Below the pieces are notes generated by a model. It did not search any database, was not told where the DNA came from, and saw nothing but the letters and a program-made list of their open reading frames with translations. 64,000 bases of DNA, from NCBI RefSeq assembly GCF_001467945.1, contig NZ_LNYQ01000013.1, forward strand, positions 2,052,585 through 2,116,584. The letters run 5' to 3'. Made by a program: the position numbers and the translations under genes. The DNA comes from Legionella parisiensis. GTDB taxonomy: Bacteria > Pseudomonadota > Gammaproteobacteria > Legionellales > Legionellaceae. Positions 17,399 through 28,037 of this stretch are shown here, piece after piece; positions within the stretch are counted from its first letter, which is position 1, and the number at the start of each line of letters is the position of its first letter.

Positions 17399-19630
17399 TT
17401 ACATTACCTTTAATTTAGGATGTTCGAACAAAAGTTTAATATTACTTTCGTTCTTCTCATAAAATTGTGTGTATTTTTTTTGGCTTAAGTCCCCAAGCCG
17501 TTTAAGCTCAGCAATAGGATTTTCACTGATAGCAAATAAGGAATTAACTAAAGCATCAATGTCCTCATGATTATGCATCTCATCATCCAAATCTATTCCT
17601 CTACCACCATGTGCAGTGGTTAACAATGGCATTCCATATGCCATTGCCTCAACGGTCTTAATATTGATTCCGGTGCCACACGTCATAGGGGATATGATCA
17701 AATCCATTTGACTATAGAATTCAGCAATATCCGTGACATACCCATGCATGTTTACCCAAGGTTTTTTGAATATTTTCATTTCAGAAACGGAACTCTTTTT
17801 AGTGACAGCTTCTTTAACTTCTCCAGCAATATGGACTGCAAAGGGTAAGTTATCTTTTCCTCGTAAATACCGATTTATACTTTCCAAAAACTTCCGCACC
17901 ATGGCTAAATTAAATGAATTGTTACTGGCAACAACACCAACATCATTTAATGAAGAAAAATTATTTTTTAAGAATTTGGGTTTTTCAACATGTGAAATTG
18001 CTACTGCATTTTTCTGACCAGAAATCATCTCAAAGTATCCAGCCTCTTCCTCAGTTATTCCAATAACTAGATCTGCTCTTCTTAGATAAGCTCCTTCCTC
18101 CTCAAGAGTACATGAAAAGCTTCTTGTTGGTAATTTATTCAGACGCAACATTTCGGAACGATTTGCCATTTTATCGTGGGTATCGATTACTTTTAAAATG
18201 TAATGAGGTACAAACTCAAGCAGTTTTGATTGATATATATAAGAACATACAACAAGATCAATGTCGTAATATTTACACAAAAAGTGAATATGCTCTCCTA
18301 CCCCATTCACGTACCATCCATCATAGGGGACAGCTCCTGCACTAAATAAAGATTTTTTGCACGGTATAACATCTAACGTACTGAATTGATTTTTCATTGC
18401 CTGTAAAATCCCTTGATCACATTCAGGATTTTCTAACATAACAAAGTGGACTATATGCCCCATTTCCTCAAATTTCTTAATAAGGTTACATATCCGAGCA
18501 CGATTACCATGATTAGTGGGGTAAGTTGGAATAGGAGAATAATATAATATATTTAAACGATTATTTGCTCGGCGTTGCCGAGCTTCCAGGGACGGTCTTT
18601 GCTCAGCTCGAGCCATCGCTACATGCCAAGAAGAACCAAACTTAGAATAATTTTTTAACACATCTCCCCACTTCTCTATAAATAATTTTTTATTTTGCGC
18701 TAAAAGATTTTGACGTGTGTGTACATAGGTTTTATGAAGAAAATGCACAACTTCAGAATTGGGTTGGTAAATTACTCTCATCCCTTGTGCATGGGCAGTC
18801 ATTGCCAAGTCTGTATCTTCATAATATGCATTTTTATAACGAGGATCAAATCCTCCTACAGAATCCCAAAATGATTTTCGAATTAGAATAGAACAACCTG
18901 AAATATAATCAGTATCACGTTGTGTATTAAAAAAAAACCACTCACAACTGCTGTCTGGCCCAACATTTAAAGTAGCTCCATTATGAAATATTACTGAGCC
19001 AGCCTCCTGAATCAGGCCAGTAGGATATAAAATCTTAGAACCAACGATTGCAATATGTTTATCAGATTCAATAGTCTTATATAAATTTTCCAACCAATTA
19101 GGTAGTACTATGGTGTCATTATTAAGTAATAGAATATAACGTCCTCGAGCTTTTTGTGCTGCATGATTGCAATTTTGTAAAAAACCCTTATTTTTTTCGG
19201 TCTTAATTACAATTAAGCCTGGATATTCTGTAGTTGCATTCGTTGTATCATCTGTTGAGCAATCATCAGCCAAAATTATTTCATAATTAACATTACCTTT
19301 GCATGTATTCAAAATAGAGTTTAAACATGCACAAGTTAATTTCCATTGATTGTAGACAGGTATAATAATAGAGACATCGATATCTTTATGAGTATTCGGG
19401 AACAATATTGGTTGTGCGGACTGTTGTTGGCAATATCGAATAAAAGATTTTAATGTACGGCGATAAGAGCGACCATGAGGTACAGAAAATAATTCATTGG
19501 TTAATGCCCACCCTAATTTTTTTTTGAATAAATAAAATTGATTGATGATATAAGCGGTGCAATCTCCAAAAAAATTGATTAAATTCCAAATAAGATAGCT
19601 TTCTTTAATTTTGACATAAACATTAGACAT
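17399..19630 (-). CDS. Two-domain GT2-GT4 glycosyltransferase
   Basis: 743-aa protein with two glycosyltransferase modules. Residues ~83-300 are GT2 (GT-A): VSIIIPVYNQWKLT, ILADDCSTD, the metal site LLLNNDT and the base region YYEDTDL. Residues ~370-740 are GT4-like (GT-B): LNILYYSPIPTYPTNHGNRARI, HGYVTDIAEFYSQMDLIISP and GTGINIKTVEAMAYGMPL, with the second E-x7-E glutamate site modified to an I-K-T-V-E pattern. Such fusions build two successive linkages in O-antigen, capsule or glycolipid chains. No transmembrane segment is obvious. It closes the lipid/glycan island, so glycosylation of the lipid product is possible but unproven. Confidence 0.86.
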   Translation of the reverse strand: MSNVYVKIKESYLIWNLINFFGDCTAYIINQFYLFKKKLGWALTNELFSVPHGRSYRRTLKSFIRYCQQQSAQPILFPNTHKDIDVSIIIPVYNQWKLTCACLNSILNTCKGNVNYEIILADDCSTDDTTNATTEYPGLIVIKTEKNKGFLQNCNHAAQKARGRYILLLNNDTIVLPNWLENLYKTIESDKHIAIVGSKILYPTGLIQEAGSVIFHNGATLNVGPDSSCEWFFFNTQRDTDYISGCSILIRKSFWDSVGGFDPRYKNAYYEDTDLAMTAHAQGMRVIYQPNSEVVHFLHKTYVHTRQNLLAQNKKLFIEKWGDVLKNYSKFGSSWHVAMARAEQRPSLEARQRRANNRLNILYYSPIPTYPTNHGNRARICNLIKKFEEMGHIVHFVMLENPECDQGILQAMKNQFSTLDVIPCKKSLFSAGAVPYDGWYVNGVGEHIHFLCKYYDIDLVVCSYIYQSKLLEFVPHYILKVIDTHDKMANRSEMLRLNKLPTRSFSCTLEEEGAYLRRADLVIGITEEEAGYFEMISGQKNAVAISHVEKPKFLKNNFSSLNDVGVVASNNSFNLAMVRKFLESINRYLRGKDNLPFAVHIAGEVKEAVTKKSSVSEMKIFKKPWVNMHGYVTDIAEFYSQMDLIISPMTCGTGINIKTVEAMAYGMPLLTTAHGGRGIDLDDEMHNHEDIDALVNSLFAISENPIAELKRLGDLSQKKYTQFYEKNESNIKLLFEHPKLKVM

Positions 19631-19742
19631 TTAACCTTTCCTTTGCATTGAGCAAGCTTTTGTTTTTTATAACCAACTAATTGTAAAAAGTACCACGAAT
19701 TGATAACGGATGAAATGTAAAATCCCATCTACTTGCGTCATG

Positions 19743-19901
19743 TTACGCTATACGTTTTCTTCCTTCGTCAATATTATCTTTATCAATATGATCAAACTGG
19801 TTTGCACCATATGGATCGTACTCCAAAGAAGTTTCAGCTTTTGGTTGATCGTCATTCGTTGAGGTTTGATTTTCTAAATCTTTATTCGTCTTTGATAACA
19901 T
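19743..19901 (-). CDS. Small acidic hypothetical protein (52 aa)
   Basis: Short gene starting MLSKTNKDLEN and ending EGRKRIA, with a very strong ribosome site (AGGGGGGATAATTATG). It is hydrophilic, rich in Asp and Asn, and has EYDPYGANQFDHIDKD in its second half. No family is recognised. It lies between the GT2-GT4 gene and the leucine block. Confidence 0.6.
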   Translation of the reverse strand: MLSKTNKDLENQTSTNDDQPKAETSLEYDPYGANQFDHIDKDNIDEGRKRIA

Positions 19902-20571
19902 AATTATCCCCCCTAAAAATATGATTAAAAATTCACAAAATGCTTAAATATTTCTCTACAGGGGAAAGCTATGATTTATTTTTAACCTACAGATAAATTC
20001 CAAGACAACTTGTGCAAAAGTTATTTTAAAAAAGGAAAATTAAGAATTTATTAGTGCTTTGCATAAAATTTATGCGGACCCATATAAAAAAAACACGCAG
20101 TAAATACATTCAAATAGAACAATATTTGATCTTTAGAAAGGTAACTGAATTGGCTTTCACACAAGCAAATTGCAAATTCTTAAGAAAAACAAAAAGAAGA
20201 TAAAAAAGGATGTTTGTGGTCACATATCTAAAACATGAAAAAATAAATGAGAAAATCAGAAATTACGCAGGAATTTTCGGTCTGTAATTATTAAACTACT
20301 TTATAAATAACCTCATCCCCTTTTCATTTAATCTAAATTGAAAGTAGAGGTTCAGTCGCCTAAAGAAGCCATTGCCATGAAGAGGGATTATAAAATCAGT
20401 TCCCTGATTTTCCCGATACGAAAAAAGATCTGAGAAATTCTATTTGCATCTTTAATTTGATTGGGTATAGTCTAACTCATTTGTAAAATTCAACAGACTA
20501 CTTACTCTGCATCACGATACACTGACAGAATTCTTGTTCAGGCAAGTAGTTATAACAACAGGAAGCCAGCT
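19902..20571. other. 670-bp gap upstream of ivd
   Basis: AT-rich with no gene recognised on either strand. The part near 20450-20500 probably holds the promoter of the leucine block, but no well-spaced -35/-10 pair stands out. Confidence 0.4.
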
Positions 20572-21732
20572 ATGTACACAGGACCGAACTATCAACTCGG
20601 GGAAACTTACGACATGTTGCGCGACAGTGTCCACCAATTTGCTCGTGCTGAAATTGCTCCACTTGCTGCTCAAATCGATGAAAGCAATAGTTTTCCTAAT
20701 CATTTATGGACAAAACTAGGAGAAATGGGTTTACTAGGAATTACAGTAAGTGAAGAGTATGGCGGCGCCAATATGGGTTACCTTGCTCATGTCATTGCCA
20801 TGGAAGAAATTTCTCGAGCATCTGCATCTATAGGCCTAAGTTATGGAGCTCACTCCAATTTATGCGTCAACCAAATTTATTTAAATGGTACGCATTCGCA
20901 AAAACAAAAATATCTGCCTAAACTTATCAGTGGAGAATATATTGGGGCTCTGGCTATGAGTGAGTCCAATTCAGGATCCGATGTAGTCAGCATGCAATTA
21001 AATGCTCGTCCAGAAGGCAACAAATTTATTCTCAACGGCACCAAAATGTGGATCACCAATGGACCTGATGCAGATGTCCTGGTTGTTTATGCCAAAACTG
21101 ACAAACACGCTGCAAGCAAGGGAATTACTGCCTTTCTAATTGAAAAAGGAATGCCAGGCTTCAAGACAGCTCAAAAACTCGACAAGCTAGGAATGCGTGG
21201 ATCAAATACCTGCGAATTGGTATTTGAACAATGTGAAGTTCCTGCAGAACAGGTTTTGGGAGAAGTTAATCGAGGTGTTAAAGTATTAATGAGTGGACTG
21301 GATTATGAACGTACCATTCTGGCGTCAGGCCCAGTAGGAATTATGCAAGCATGTATGGATGTTGTTTTACCTTACGTACATGAGCGAAAACAATTTGAGC
21401 AACCCATAGGTGAATTTCAATTCATCCAAGGTAAATTAGCAGATATGTACACTGATCTGGGAGCTTCAAGAGCATACTTATACGCTATTGCCAGAGCTTG
21501 TGATCAAGGTATAGTCAGTCGCAAGGATGCTGCAAGCGTGATTTTATATACAGCTGAAAGAGCAACACAAATGGCGTTACAGGCAATTCAAATTCTTGGT
21601 GGTAATGGATATATTAATGAGTATCCCACAGGGCGTTTACTGCGTGATGCAAAATTATATGAAATAGGGGCTGGTACTTCTGAAATCAGAAGAATGCTTA
21701 TTGGACGAGAACTTTTTAAAGAAACAGCATAA
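20572..21732 (+). CDS. ivd: Isovaleryl-CoA dehydrogenase
   Basis: FAD enzyme of 386 aa that oxidises isovaleryl-CoA to 3-methylcrotonyl-CoA in leucine breakdown. Acyl-CoA dehydrogenase signatures [35 protein letters not shown] and [21 protein letters not shown] are present. The catalytic glutamate is E246 in SGLDYERT, the position special to isovaleryl-CoA dehydrogenases rather than the C-terminal Glu of other family members. It is first in the block: the thiolase gene starts 7 nt after its stop, followed by the MCC, hydratase and lyase genes. Confidence 0.94.
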   Translation: MYTGPNYQLGETYDMLRDSVHQFARAEIAPLAAQIDESNSFPNHLWTKLGEMGLLGITVSEEYGGANMGYLAHVIAMEEISRASASIGLSYGAHSNLCVNQIYLNGTHSQKQKYLPKLISGEYIGALAMSESNSGSDVVSMQLNARPEGNKFILNGTKMWITNGPDADVLVVYAKTDKHAASKGITAFLIEKGMPGFKTAQKLDKLGMRGSNTCELVFEQCEVPAEQVLGEVNRGVKVLMSGLDYERTILASGPVGIMQACMDVVLPYVHERKQFEQPIGEFQFIQGKLADMYTDLGASRAYLYAIARACDQGIVSRKDAASVILYTAERATQMALQAIQILGGNGYINEYPTGRLLRDAKLYEIGAGTSEIRRMLIGRELFKETA

Positions 21733-21739
21733 GGAAAAA

Positions 21740-22930
21740 ATGAAAATGGAACAGAATGACATAGTAATCGTTGCGGCTAAAAGAACTCCTATGGGAGCAA
21801 TGTTAGGGAGTTTATCAGCTCTTTCAGCTCCAGAATTAGGGGCAATTGCACATATGGCTGCCCTATCTCAAGCAGGAATTAGCCCAGCAGAAATAGATGA
21901 AGTAATTAGTGGTTGTGTCTTACAAGCCGGAATAGGTCAAGCTCCAGCACGCCAAGCAGCAATTAAGGCAGGATTGCCCAACTCATCAGGAGCAACCACA
22001 ATAAATAAAATGTGTGGTTCAGGAATGAAAGCGGTCATGTTAGCTCATGACTTAATTCGCGCAGGCACTGCAAATATTATTCTTGCCAGTGGGATGGAGA
22101 GCATGAGTAATGCACCTTATCTATTGAGCAAAGCACGCTCAGGATACCGACTAGGACATGGTGAATTGAAAGATCATATGTTCCTCGACGGATTGGAAGA
22201 TGCCTATGATAGAGGAAAATTAATGGGTGTTTTCGCAGAAGCCACAGCGAATCACTTTAATTTTAGCAGAGATCAGCAGGATGAATTTGCTACTCGCTCC
22301 ATGAGCAGAGCACTTGAAGCAATAGAAAATGGGGCATTTAAAGAAGAAATTACTCCAGTAATGATTAATACACGAAAAGGTGATATTACGGTAGATGTCG
22401 ATGAAGGTCCTGATGCTGCAAAAATCTCTAAAATACCCCAATTAAAACCCGCTTTTAAAGCAGATGGAACCGTTACCGCAGCCAATTCAAGCTCTATATC
22501 TGATGGCGCAGCAAGTCTGATATTAATGAGTGCTGGACAAGCTGAAAAACGCGGTATTCAACCTATTGCCCGCATCGTTGCCCATGCAAGTCATTCGCAA
22601 GCACCTGAATGGTTTACTACAGCTCCAGTAGATGCCATTCGCAAAGTCATGAATAGAGCATCATGGAAACAAAATGATGTGGATCTTTATGAAATAAATG
22701 AAGCATTTGCTGTAGTAACAATGGCAGCAATGACACAACTTGAATTAAATCCAGAACAAGTTAATATTCACGGCGGAGCTTGTGCTTTAGGTCATCCAAT
22801 TGGTGCATCCGGTGCGCGTATTTTAGTAACTTTAATACACGCTCTAAAACATCAAGGAAAAAAACGCGGTGTCGCCTCATTGTGTATTGGTGGTGGTGAA
22901 GCAACTGCTATGGCAATTGAATTAATTTAA
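21740..22930 (+). CDS. Acetyl-CoA C-acetyltransferase (thiolase)
   Basis: 396-aa thiolase. Nucleophile cysteine lies in NKMCGSGMKA, the His site in NEAFAV, and the C-terminal blocks are GGACALGHPIGASGAR and SLCIGGGEATAMA. The ATG at 21740 has AAGGA 5 nt upstream and is preferred over an upstream frame extension into ivd. In this block it would cleave acetoacetyl-CoA, made by the acetoacetyl-CoA synthetase at the end of the block, to two acetyl-CoA. It could also work in the reverse direction. Confidence 0.92.
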   Translation: MKMEQNDIVIVAAKRTPMGAMLGSLSALSAPELGAIAHMAALSQAGISPAEIDEVISGCVLQAGIGQAPARQAAIKAGLPNSSGATTINKMCGSGMKAVMLAHDLIRAGTANIILASGMESMSNAPYLLSKARSGYRLGHGELKDHMFLDGLEDAYDRGKLMGVFAEATANHFNFSRDQQDEFATRSMSRALEAIENGAFKEEITPVMINTRKGDITVDVDEGPDAAKISKIPQLKPAFKADGTVTAANSSSISDGAASLILMSAGQAEKRGIQPIARIVAHASHSQAPEWFTTAPVDAIRKVMNRASWKQNDVDLYEINEAFAVVTMAAMTQLELNPEQVNIHGGACALGHPIGASGARILVTLIHALKHQGKKRGVASLCIGGGEATAMAIELI

Positions 22931-22937
22931 AACAAAA

Positions 22938-22975
22938 AGCCCCCCTTTCCATAAATGAGATAGGGGATTTTCTTA
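22938..22975 (+). terminator. Weak hairpin after the thiolase gene
   Basis: CCCCT and AGGGG pair around a loop of about 16 nt, followed by ATTTTCTT. It may cause partial termination, so the downstream genes may need another promoter. Confidence 0.35.
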
Positions 22976-23077
22976 TAAATATAGGTAATAGCTCAGGCTC
23001 CCAATATGGAACAGTTGCGCTCAAATACAATCGTTCTATGATAGGAAGGAGCTGGGCACTTACAAAAAAGGATGTTC

Positions 23078-23395
23078 ATGCTACGACACAGTCTTATCTA
23101 CCTGTTACTGAGTATTCTGGTAGTACTATTTGCAAAATACGCGCATCTTGTTATTGTCTATGTTGATATGTTTTTCACCTATGTTAATTTAAAATTGACC
23201 CCTATATTCAGCCAAACTGGCTGGGGACTCGTAGTTCGCAAAATTTTGGTTCTTGTCATATTACCTGTAGTGATTACTGCCGTTCCAGCGCTTATTTACA
23301 AGTTCATCAAAGGGGGCAATATGCCTCACTTTATTGCAATTACTTGGATTATTTGGACAATCATTGTTTTAAGCGATATTTTAGTACTACGATAA
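23078..23395 (+). CDS. Small membrane protein inside the leucine block
   Basis: 105-aa protein with three clear hydrophobic segments (about residues 5-25, 46-66 and 80-102), starting [18 protein letters not shown]. The ATG at 23078 has AAGG at a good distance; an ATG two codons earlier sits directly on that site. No family is recognised. It is 10 nt upstream of the MCC beta gene, so it is expressed with leucine catabolism. Whether it has a role there, for example in transport or membrane attachment, cannot be said. Confidence 0.7.
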   Translation: MLRHSLIYLLLSILVVLFAKYAHLVIVYVDMFFTYVNLKLTPIFSQTGWGLVVRKILVLVILPVVITAVPALIYKFIKGGNMPHFIAITWIIWTIIVLSDILVLR

Positions 23396-23405
23396 GGAAA
23401 CAGGC

Positions 23406-25013
23406 ATGGCAAAATTAATTAGTCAAATCAACACAAATAGCCAAGAATTCAAAGAAAACCAAGCAGCCATGCAAGCCTTAGTAGATGAGTTACACAATCG
23501 AATTCAATCCATTGCTTTAGGTGGCGATGAAAAAGCACGTGCCCGTCATTTGAAACATGGTAAATTATTACCAAGAGAACGATTACAGCAATTACTTGAT
23601 CCTGGAAGTCCTTTTCTTGAACTATCACAACTTGCAGCATATCAAGTCTATGATGATGTTGTCCCTGCTGCAGGAATTATCACAGGGGTTGGCTGGGTTT
23701 CAGGTATTGAGTGTGTTGTTGTTGTAAATGACGCTACGGTAAAAGGCGGTACTTATTATCCATTAACCGTAAAAAAACACCTAAGAGCGCAAGAAATTGC
23801 GCTTAGGAATCATTTGCCCTGTATTTACCTGGTAGACTCGGGAGGCGCCTATTTGCCTCTTCAGGATGAAGTATTTCCTGATCGCGAGCACTTCGGTCGA
23901 GTTTTTTTCAATCAAGCACAACTTTCTGCGCAAAATATTCCACAAATCGCAGTAGTTATGGGGTCTTGTACTGCTGGTGGTGCTTATGTTCCTGCAATGG
24001 CCGACGAATCCATTATGGTTAAAAATCAAGCAACGATTTTTCTTGGTGGACCACCTCTTGTCAAAGCAGCTACAGGTGAAGTCATCAGTGCTGAAGAACT
24101 AGGCGGTGCTGAAGTCCATTGTCGGCATTCAGGGGTAGCTGATCACTATGCCGAAAACGATGCTCATGCACTCCATCTCGCACGAACCACTATTAGCAAT
24201 TTAAATCGTAAAAAACCACAGCAATTAACTCGGATAGACACCGTAGAGCCACTCTATGACAGTAAAGAACTAAATGGCATAGTACCTATGGACCACCGAA
24301 AACCCTTTGATATTCGAGAAATTATTGCACGAATCGTTGATGGTTCTGAATTTGATGAATTTAAAGCACTCTTCGGCACAACATTGGTTTGCGGCTTCGC
24401 ACGCTTATATGGTTACCCCATAGGAATTATTGCAAATAATGGCATTCTATTTAGTGACAGTGCCTTGAAAGGAACTCACTTTATAGAACTTTGTTGCCAG
24501 CGTAAAATTCCTCTATTATTTCTGCAAAATATTACTGGTTTTATGGTTGGTTCTAAATATGAAGCCTCCGGTATTGCTAAACATGGCGCCAAAATGGTAA
24601 CCGCAGTTGCAAATGCCAATGTTCCTAAATTTACAGTGATAGTTGGTGGCAGTTTTGGCGCAGGTAATTATGCCATGTGCGGGCGCGCATATAGTCCTAA
24701 CTTTCTCTGGTCTTGGCCTAATTCACGCATTTCCGTCATGGGAGGAGAACAGGCGGCTCATGTTTTGGCACAAGTTAATCGTGAGAAATTAGCAAGGCAT
24801 GGAAACGATTGGCCTTTGGAAGAGGAAGAGCTTTTTAAAGCCCAATTGCGCTCCCAATATGAAGCGCAAGGAAATCCTTATTATACTAGTGCCCGCTTGT
24901 GGGATGATGGAGTTATTGCACCTCAGGATACGCGTAAAGTATTAGGATTAGGATTATCAGCCGCATTAAATGCCCCTATTGAATCAACACGTTTTGGCGT
25001 ATTTCGCATGTAA
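23406..25013 (+). CDS. liuB: 3-methylcrotonyl-CoA carboxylase, carboxyltransferase (beta) subunit
   Basis: 535-aa carboxyltransferase that moves CO2 from biotin to 3-methylcrotonyl-CoA. Tandem crotonase-fold halves show [52 protein letters not shown], and in the C-terminal half [20 protein letters not shown] and [16 protein letters not shown]. These are diagnostic of MccB rather than propionyl-CoA carboxylase. The ribosome site AAGGAAAC precedes the ATG by 5 nt. It works with the biotin-carrying alpha subunit encoded at 25951. Confidence 0.95.
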   Translation: MAKLISQINTNSQEFKENQAAMQALVDELHNRIQSIALGGDEKARARHLKHGKLLPRERLQQLLDPGSPFLELSQLAAYQVYDDVVPAAGIITGVGWVSGIECVVVVNDATVKGGTYYPLTVKKHLRAQEIALRNHLPCIYLVDSGGAYLPLQDEVFPDREHFGRVFFNQAQLSAQNIPQIAVVMGSCTAGGAYVPAMADESIMVKNQATIFLGGPPLVKAATGEVISAEELGGAEVHCRHSGVADHYAENDAHALHLARTTISNLNRKKPQQLTRIDTVEPLYDSKELNGIVPMDHRKPFDIREIIARIVDGSEFDEFKALFGTTLVCGFARLYGYPIGIIANNGILFSDSALKGTHFIELCCQRKIPLLFLQNITGFMVGSKYEASGIAKHGAKMVTAVANANVPKFTVIVGGSFGAGNYAMCGRAYSPNFLWSWPNSRISVMGGEQAAHVLAQVNREKLARHGNDWPLEEEELFKAQLRSQYEAQGNPYYTSARLWDDGVIAPQDTRKVLGLGLSAALNAPIESTRFGVFRM

Positions 25014-25024
25014 GGAGCACAAAA

Positions 25025-25801
25025 GTGAGCGACTTGTTGTATGAAATTCAGGATCGCTTGTGCTTACTCACTTTAAATCGTGTGAGTAAGCACAATGCTT
25101 TTGATAATGAGCTTTTAAGTGAGATGCAACATCACCTTGATGCTGCTATTGCCAATTCTAATGTTCGCGTTATAGTGCTCAAAGCAAATGGAAAACATTT
25201 TTCTGCAGGCGCAGATTTAGCCTGGATGCAAAATATGGCACATTACAATGAAGAAGAAAATCTAAAGGATGCCATGGTACTTGGTAATCTGATGTACACT
25301 TTAAATAAAAGCCCTAAACCTACTTTAGCTATGGTACATGGCTCTGCTTTTGGTGGAGGAGCAGGACTTGCGGCAGCATGTGATATGACTATAGCGTCCC
25401 AATCAGCACGTTTTTGTTTTTCAGAGGTGAAATTGGGTCTAATACCTGCAGTAATTAGTCCATACGTCGTGCAAGCCATTGGTGAACACAACGCTAAAGC
25501 ATTATTCATGAGTGCTGAGGTTTTTGATGCAGCCAAAGCATTGTCATTACATTTAGTACAACACTGTGTTCCTGAGGAAAGCTTGCTGGAGTTTACACTG
25601 AATTACGCAAAACAAATCAGCAACAATGCACCCGACGCAGTCAGAGCATCAAAACAACTGGCAAGCTATGTAGCAGATAAAAAAATAAATGAAGAGCTTG
25701 TATATTACACTGCTTCCTTGATCGCTCAAAAAAGAGTATCAGCTGAAGGACAACAAGGGCTTAATGCATTTTTAAAGAAAGAAACGCCAAACTGGGACTA
25801 G
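25025..25801 (+). CDS. liuC: Methylglutaconyl-CoA hydratase (enoyl-CoA hydratase family)
   Basis: 258-aa crotonase-fold protein predicted to hydrate 3-methylglutaconyl-CoA to HMG-CoA. Motifs are NGKHFSAGADLAWMQNMA (oxyanion hole) and GSAFGGGAGLAAACDMTIA, followed by FCFSEVKLGLIPAVISPYV with the usual catalytic Glu. It starts with GTG, supported by AGGAG 7 nt upstream, 11 nt after the MccB stop. Its place between the two MCC subunit genes matches the liuBCD order in other proteobacteria. Confidence 0.92.
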   Translation: MSDLLYEIQDRLCLLTLNRVSKHNAFDNELLSEMQHHLDAAIANSNVRVIVLKANGKHFSAGADLAWMQNMAHYNEEENLKDAMVLGNLMYTLNKSPKPTLAMVHGSAFGGGAGLAAACDMTIASQSARFCFSEVKLGLIPAVISPYVVQAIGEHNAKALFMSAEVFDAAKALSLHLVQHCVPEESLLEFTLNYAKQISNNAPDAVRASKQLASYVADKKINEELVYYTASLIAQKRVSAEGQQGLNAFLKKETPNWD

Positions 25802-25829
25802 AGATCTTGAATTATTTTGGAAGCCTGGG

Positions 25830-25890
25830 AGTCGTGTAACCCGGGATCTATCATAAATATTACGGTTATAACCTCTTCCCGGGCTGTAAA
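25830..25890. repeat. CCCGGG inverted repeat between liuC and liuD
   Basis: Two CCCGGG-centred arms (AACCCGGG near 25840 and CCCGGGCTGT near 25880) flank an AT-rich loop with a dyad ATTACGGTTAT. It resembles the CCTGGG-type palindromes in other gaps of this window and may be a dispersed intergenic repeat. Confidence 0.35.
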
Positions 25891-25950
25891 TCTCTCAAGC
25901 TAGAAGATAATGCATGGGTAGTTATAAAGTAACAATTTAATGAGGCACTA

Positions 25951-27915
25951 ATGTTTAATAAAATTCTTATTGCCAACCGCGGTGAAATTGCGTGCAGAAT
26001 TATCAAAACTGCTCGATCTATGGGCATACACACAGTAGCTATTTATTCCTCGGTTGATAAAGACAGTCTTCATGTCCGAAGTGCTGACAGTGCATATTTT
26101 GTAGGCGATGCTCCAGCTAAGGACAGCTATCTGAATATCGCTAACATTATTCATATTGCAAAGGAGTGTGGGGCACAAGCCATTCATCCCGGTTATGGAT
26201 TTTTATCTGAAAACCCTGAGTTTGCCAAAGCATGTACAGAGGCTGACATTGTTTTTATTGGCCCCTCGGTCGAAGCAATGGAAGCAATGGCCTCCAAACA
26301 ATTAGCCAAACAATTACTGGAAAAAACCAAAGTTCCCTTAACCCCAGGCTATCACGGCAGTGAACAAGCTGAAGACAAATTACTGGCTGAAGCCAAAAAA
26401 ATAGGATTTCCAGTCCTACTTAAAGCGGCTAATGGCGGTGGTGGTAAAGGGATGCGTGCTGTTCATCACGAATCAGAGTTTAGTGCCGCCCTAGCAGGAG
26501 CAAAACGTGAATCAATGGCAAGTTTTGCCGATGATACAATGATTATAGAAAAACTGGTGCTTCATCCTCGTCATGTTGAATTACAAATTATGGCCGACAA
26601 TCATGGCAATGTAGTTCATTTATTTGAACGGGACTGCTCTATTCAACGGCGACACCAAAAAATTATTGAAGAAGCTCCAGCGCCCAATTTACCTGTTTCT
26701 TTACGACAAAAACTTTCTGAGGCTGCTTGTGAAGTGGCTCGATCTATAAAATACAGCGGCGCAGGTACTGTTGAGTTTTTAGTAGATGGTTTAGAACACT
26801 TCTATTTTATGGAAATGAATACACGATTGCAGGTAGAACACCCTGTAACTGAAATGATTACCGGACTTGATTTAGTTGCCTGGCAGTTGAAAATTGCTGC
26901 TAATGAAGCGTTGCCCTTGTCACAAGATAGAATTCAAGCCCATGGTCACGCAATTGAATGCCGTATCTATGCAGAAGATCCTCATCATGACTTTATTCCT
27001 TCAATAGGACAAATCCTCTTTTTGCAGGAACCTTCCGGAGATGGAATACGTATTGATACAGGGGTGCAACTCTCATCACAAATAACTATGTACTATGACC
27101 CTATGATTGCCAAGCTTATCGTGTGGGGGGCTGATCGCGAGGAAGCATTATCCAGATTAGGAGATGCTTTATCTCATTATTTTATTGGCGGAGTCAAAAC
27201 GAACGTTCCGTTTTTACAAGCTATTTGTCACCATCCTAAATTCAGGCAGGCAAAACTCAGTACCGATTTTTTAACCCTGGAAGAAATCAAACTTCCCACA
27301 ATAGACCCAAAAACAACCTTACTTATGGCAGTAAGTTTTGATTATTTAAACAACATCAATACATTTCGGGACCCCTTGCTGCAAGAGACCTTTTCCTGGC
27401 AATCTCAAATCTCAACCCATTGGATATGGCGCTATAAAGATCAAAATGAACCGGTTGAAGCATTTATCACTCCAATTGATAAAAATCATTTTAAAGTTCG
27501 ATTCAGCACAGAGGAACATCTGATTCATACTCATTTAACTGGCGATAAAATCTATGTTGAAACAGAGTTACAAAAACATCACGCCACTGTTGATAATAGA
27601 AAAAAATCGTTAACCTTGTATACGAATCAAGGGCAAATTACTATTGAACGTTTTGACTGGGGAACCATTGGAGCGCAAACAAACGTTCATAAAGGACAGC
27701 TAACAGCACCTATGCCAGCCACTGTAGTCGCAATTTTAAAAAATATCGGTGAAAAGGTAAAAGCGGGTGAGCGCTTGATCGTTTTAGAAGCAATGAAAAT
27801 GGAACATACCATTCATGCCCCCGCTGACGGCACTTTATTGGATATATTCTATACTGTGGGTGCACAAGTGAATGAAGGAGAGGAATTACTGTCATTAAGT
27901 GAAGAAGATTCTTAA
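25951..27915 (+). CDS. liuD: 3-methylcrotonyl-CoA carboxylase, biotin-carrying (alpha) subunit
   Basis: 654-aa protein. Biotin carboxylase domain (residues 1-450) begins [17 protein letters not shown] and contains [13 protein letters not shown], the glycine loop [30 protein letters not shown] and [17 protein letters not shown] linker of about 120 residues leads to a C-terminal BCCP domain with the biotinylated lysine in EAMKMEH. It supplies carboxybiotin to the beta subunit. The start follows a 150-bp gap after liuC that carries an inverted repeat. Confidence 0.95.
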   Translation: MFNKILIANRGEIACRIIKTARSMGIHTVAIYSSVDKDSLHVRSADSAYFVGDAPAKDSYLNIANIIHIAKECGAQAIHPGYGFLSENPEFAKACTEADIVFIGPSVEAMEAMASKQLAKQLLEKTKVPLTPGYHGSEQAEDKLLAEAKKIGFPVLLKAANGGGGKGMRAVHHESEFSAALAGAKRESMASFADDTMIIEKLVLHPRHVELQIMADNHGNVVHLFERDCSIQRRHQKIIEEAPAPNLPVSLRQKLSEAACEVARSIKYSGAGTVEFLVDGLEHFYFMEMNTRLQVEHPVTEMITGLDLVAWQLKIAANEALPLSQDRIQAHGHAIECRIYAEDPHHDFIPSIGQILFLQEPSGDGIRIDTGVQLSSQITMYYDPMIAKLIVWGADREEALSRLGDALSHYFIGGVKTNVPFLQAICHHPKFRQAKLSTDFLTLEEIKLPTIDPKTTLLMAVSFDYLNNINTFRDPLLQETFSWQSQISTHWIWRYKDQNEPVEAFITPIDKNHFKVRFSTEEHLIHTHLTGDKIYVETELQKHHATVDNRKKSLTLYTNQGQITIERFDWGTIGAQTNVHKGQLTAPMPATVVAILKNIGEKVKAGERLIVLEAMKMEHTIHAPADGTLLDIFYTVGAQVNEGEELLSLSEEDS

Positions 27916-28037
27916 AATATAGGTTTGGTCATTAGAATATATTGCTGGTGAAGCGAAATTAACCTAGAAAAAGACATGATTTCATTTTCACTTGACCAGC
28001 ACCGTATGACCACCTTGGAAAATTAAAAGAGATAATT

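Noticed and set aside
25830..25890. Riboswitch or T-box between liuC and liuD
   Set aside because: Only a CCCGGG dyad with an AT-rich centre is present; no conserved riboswitch or T-box motif could be read.
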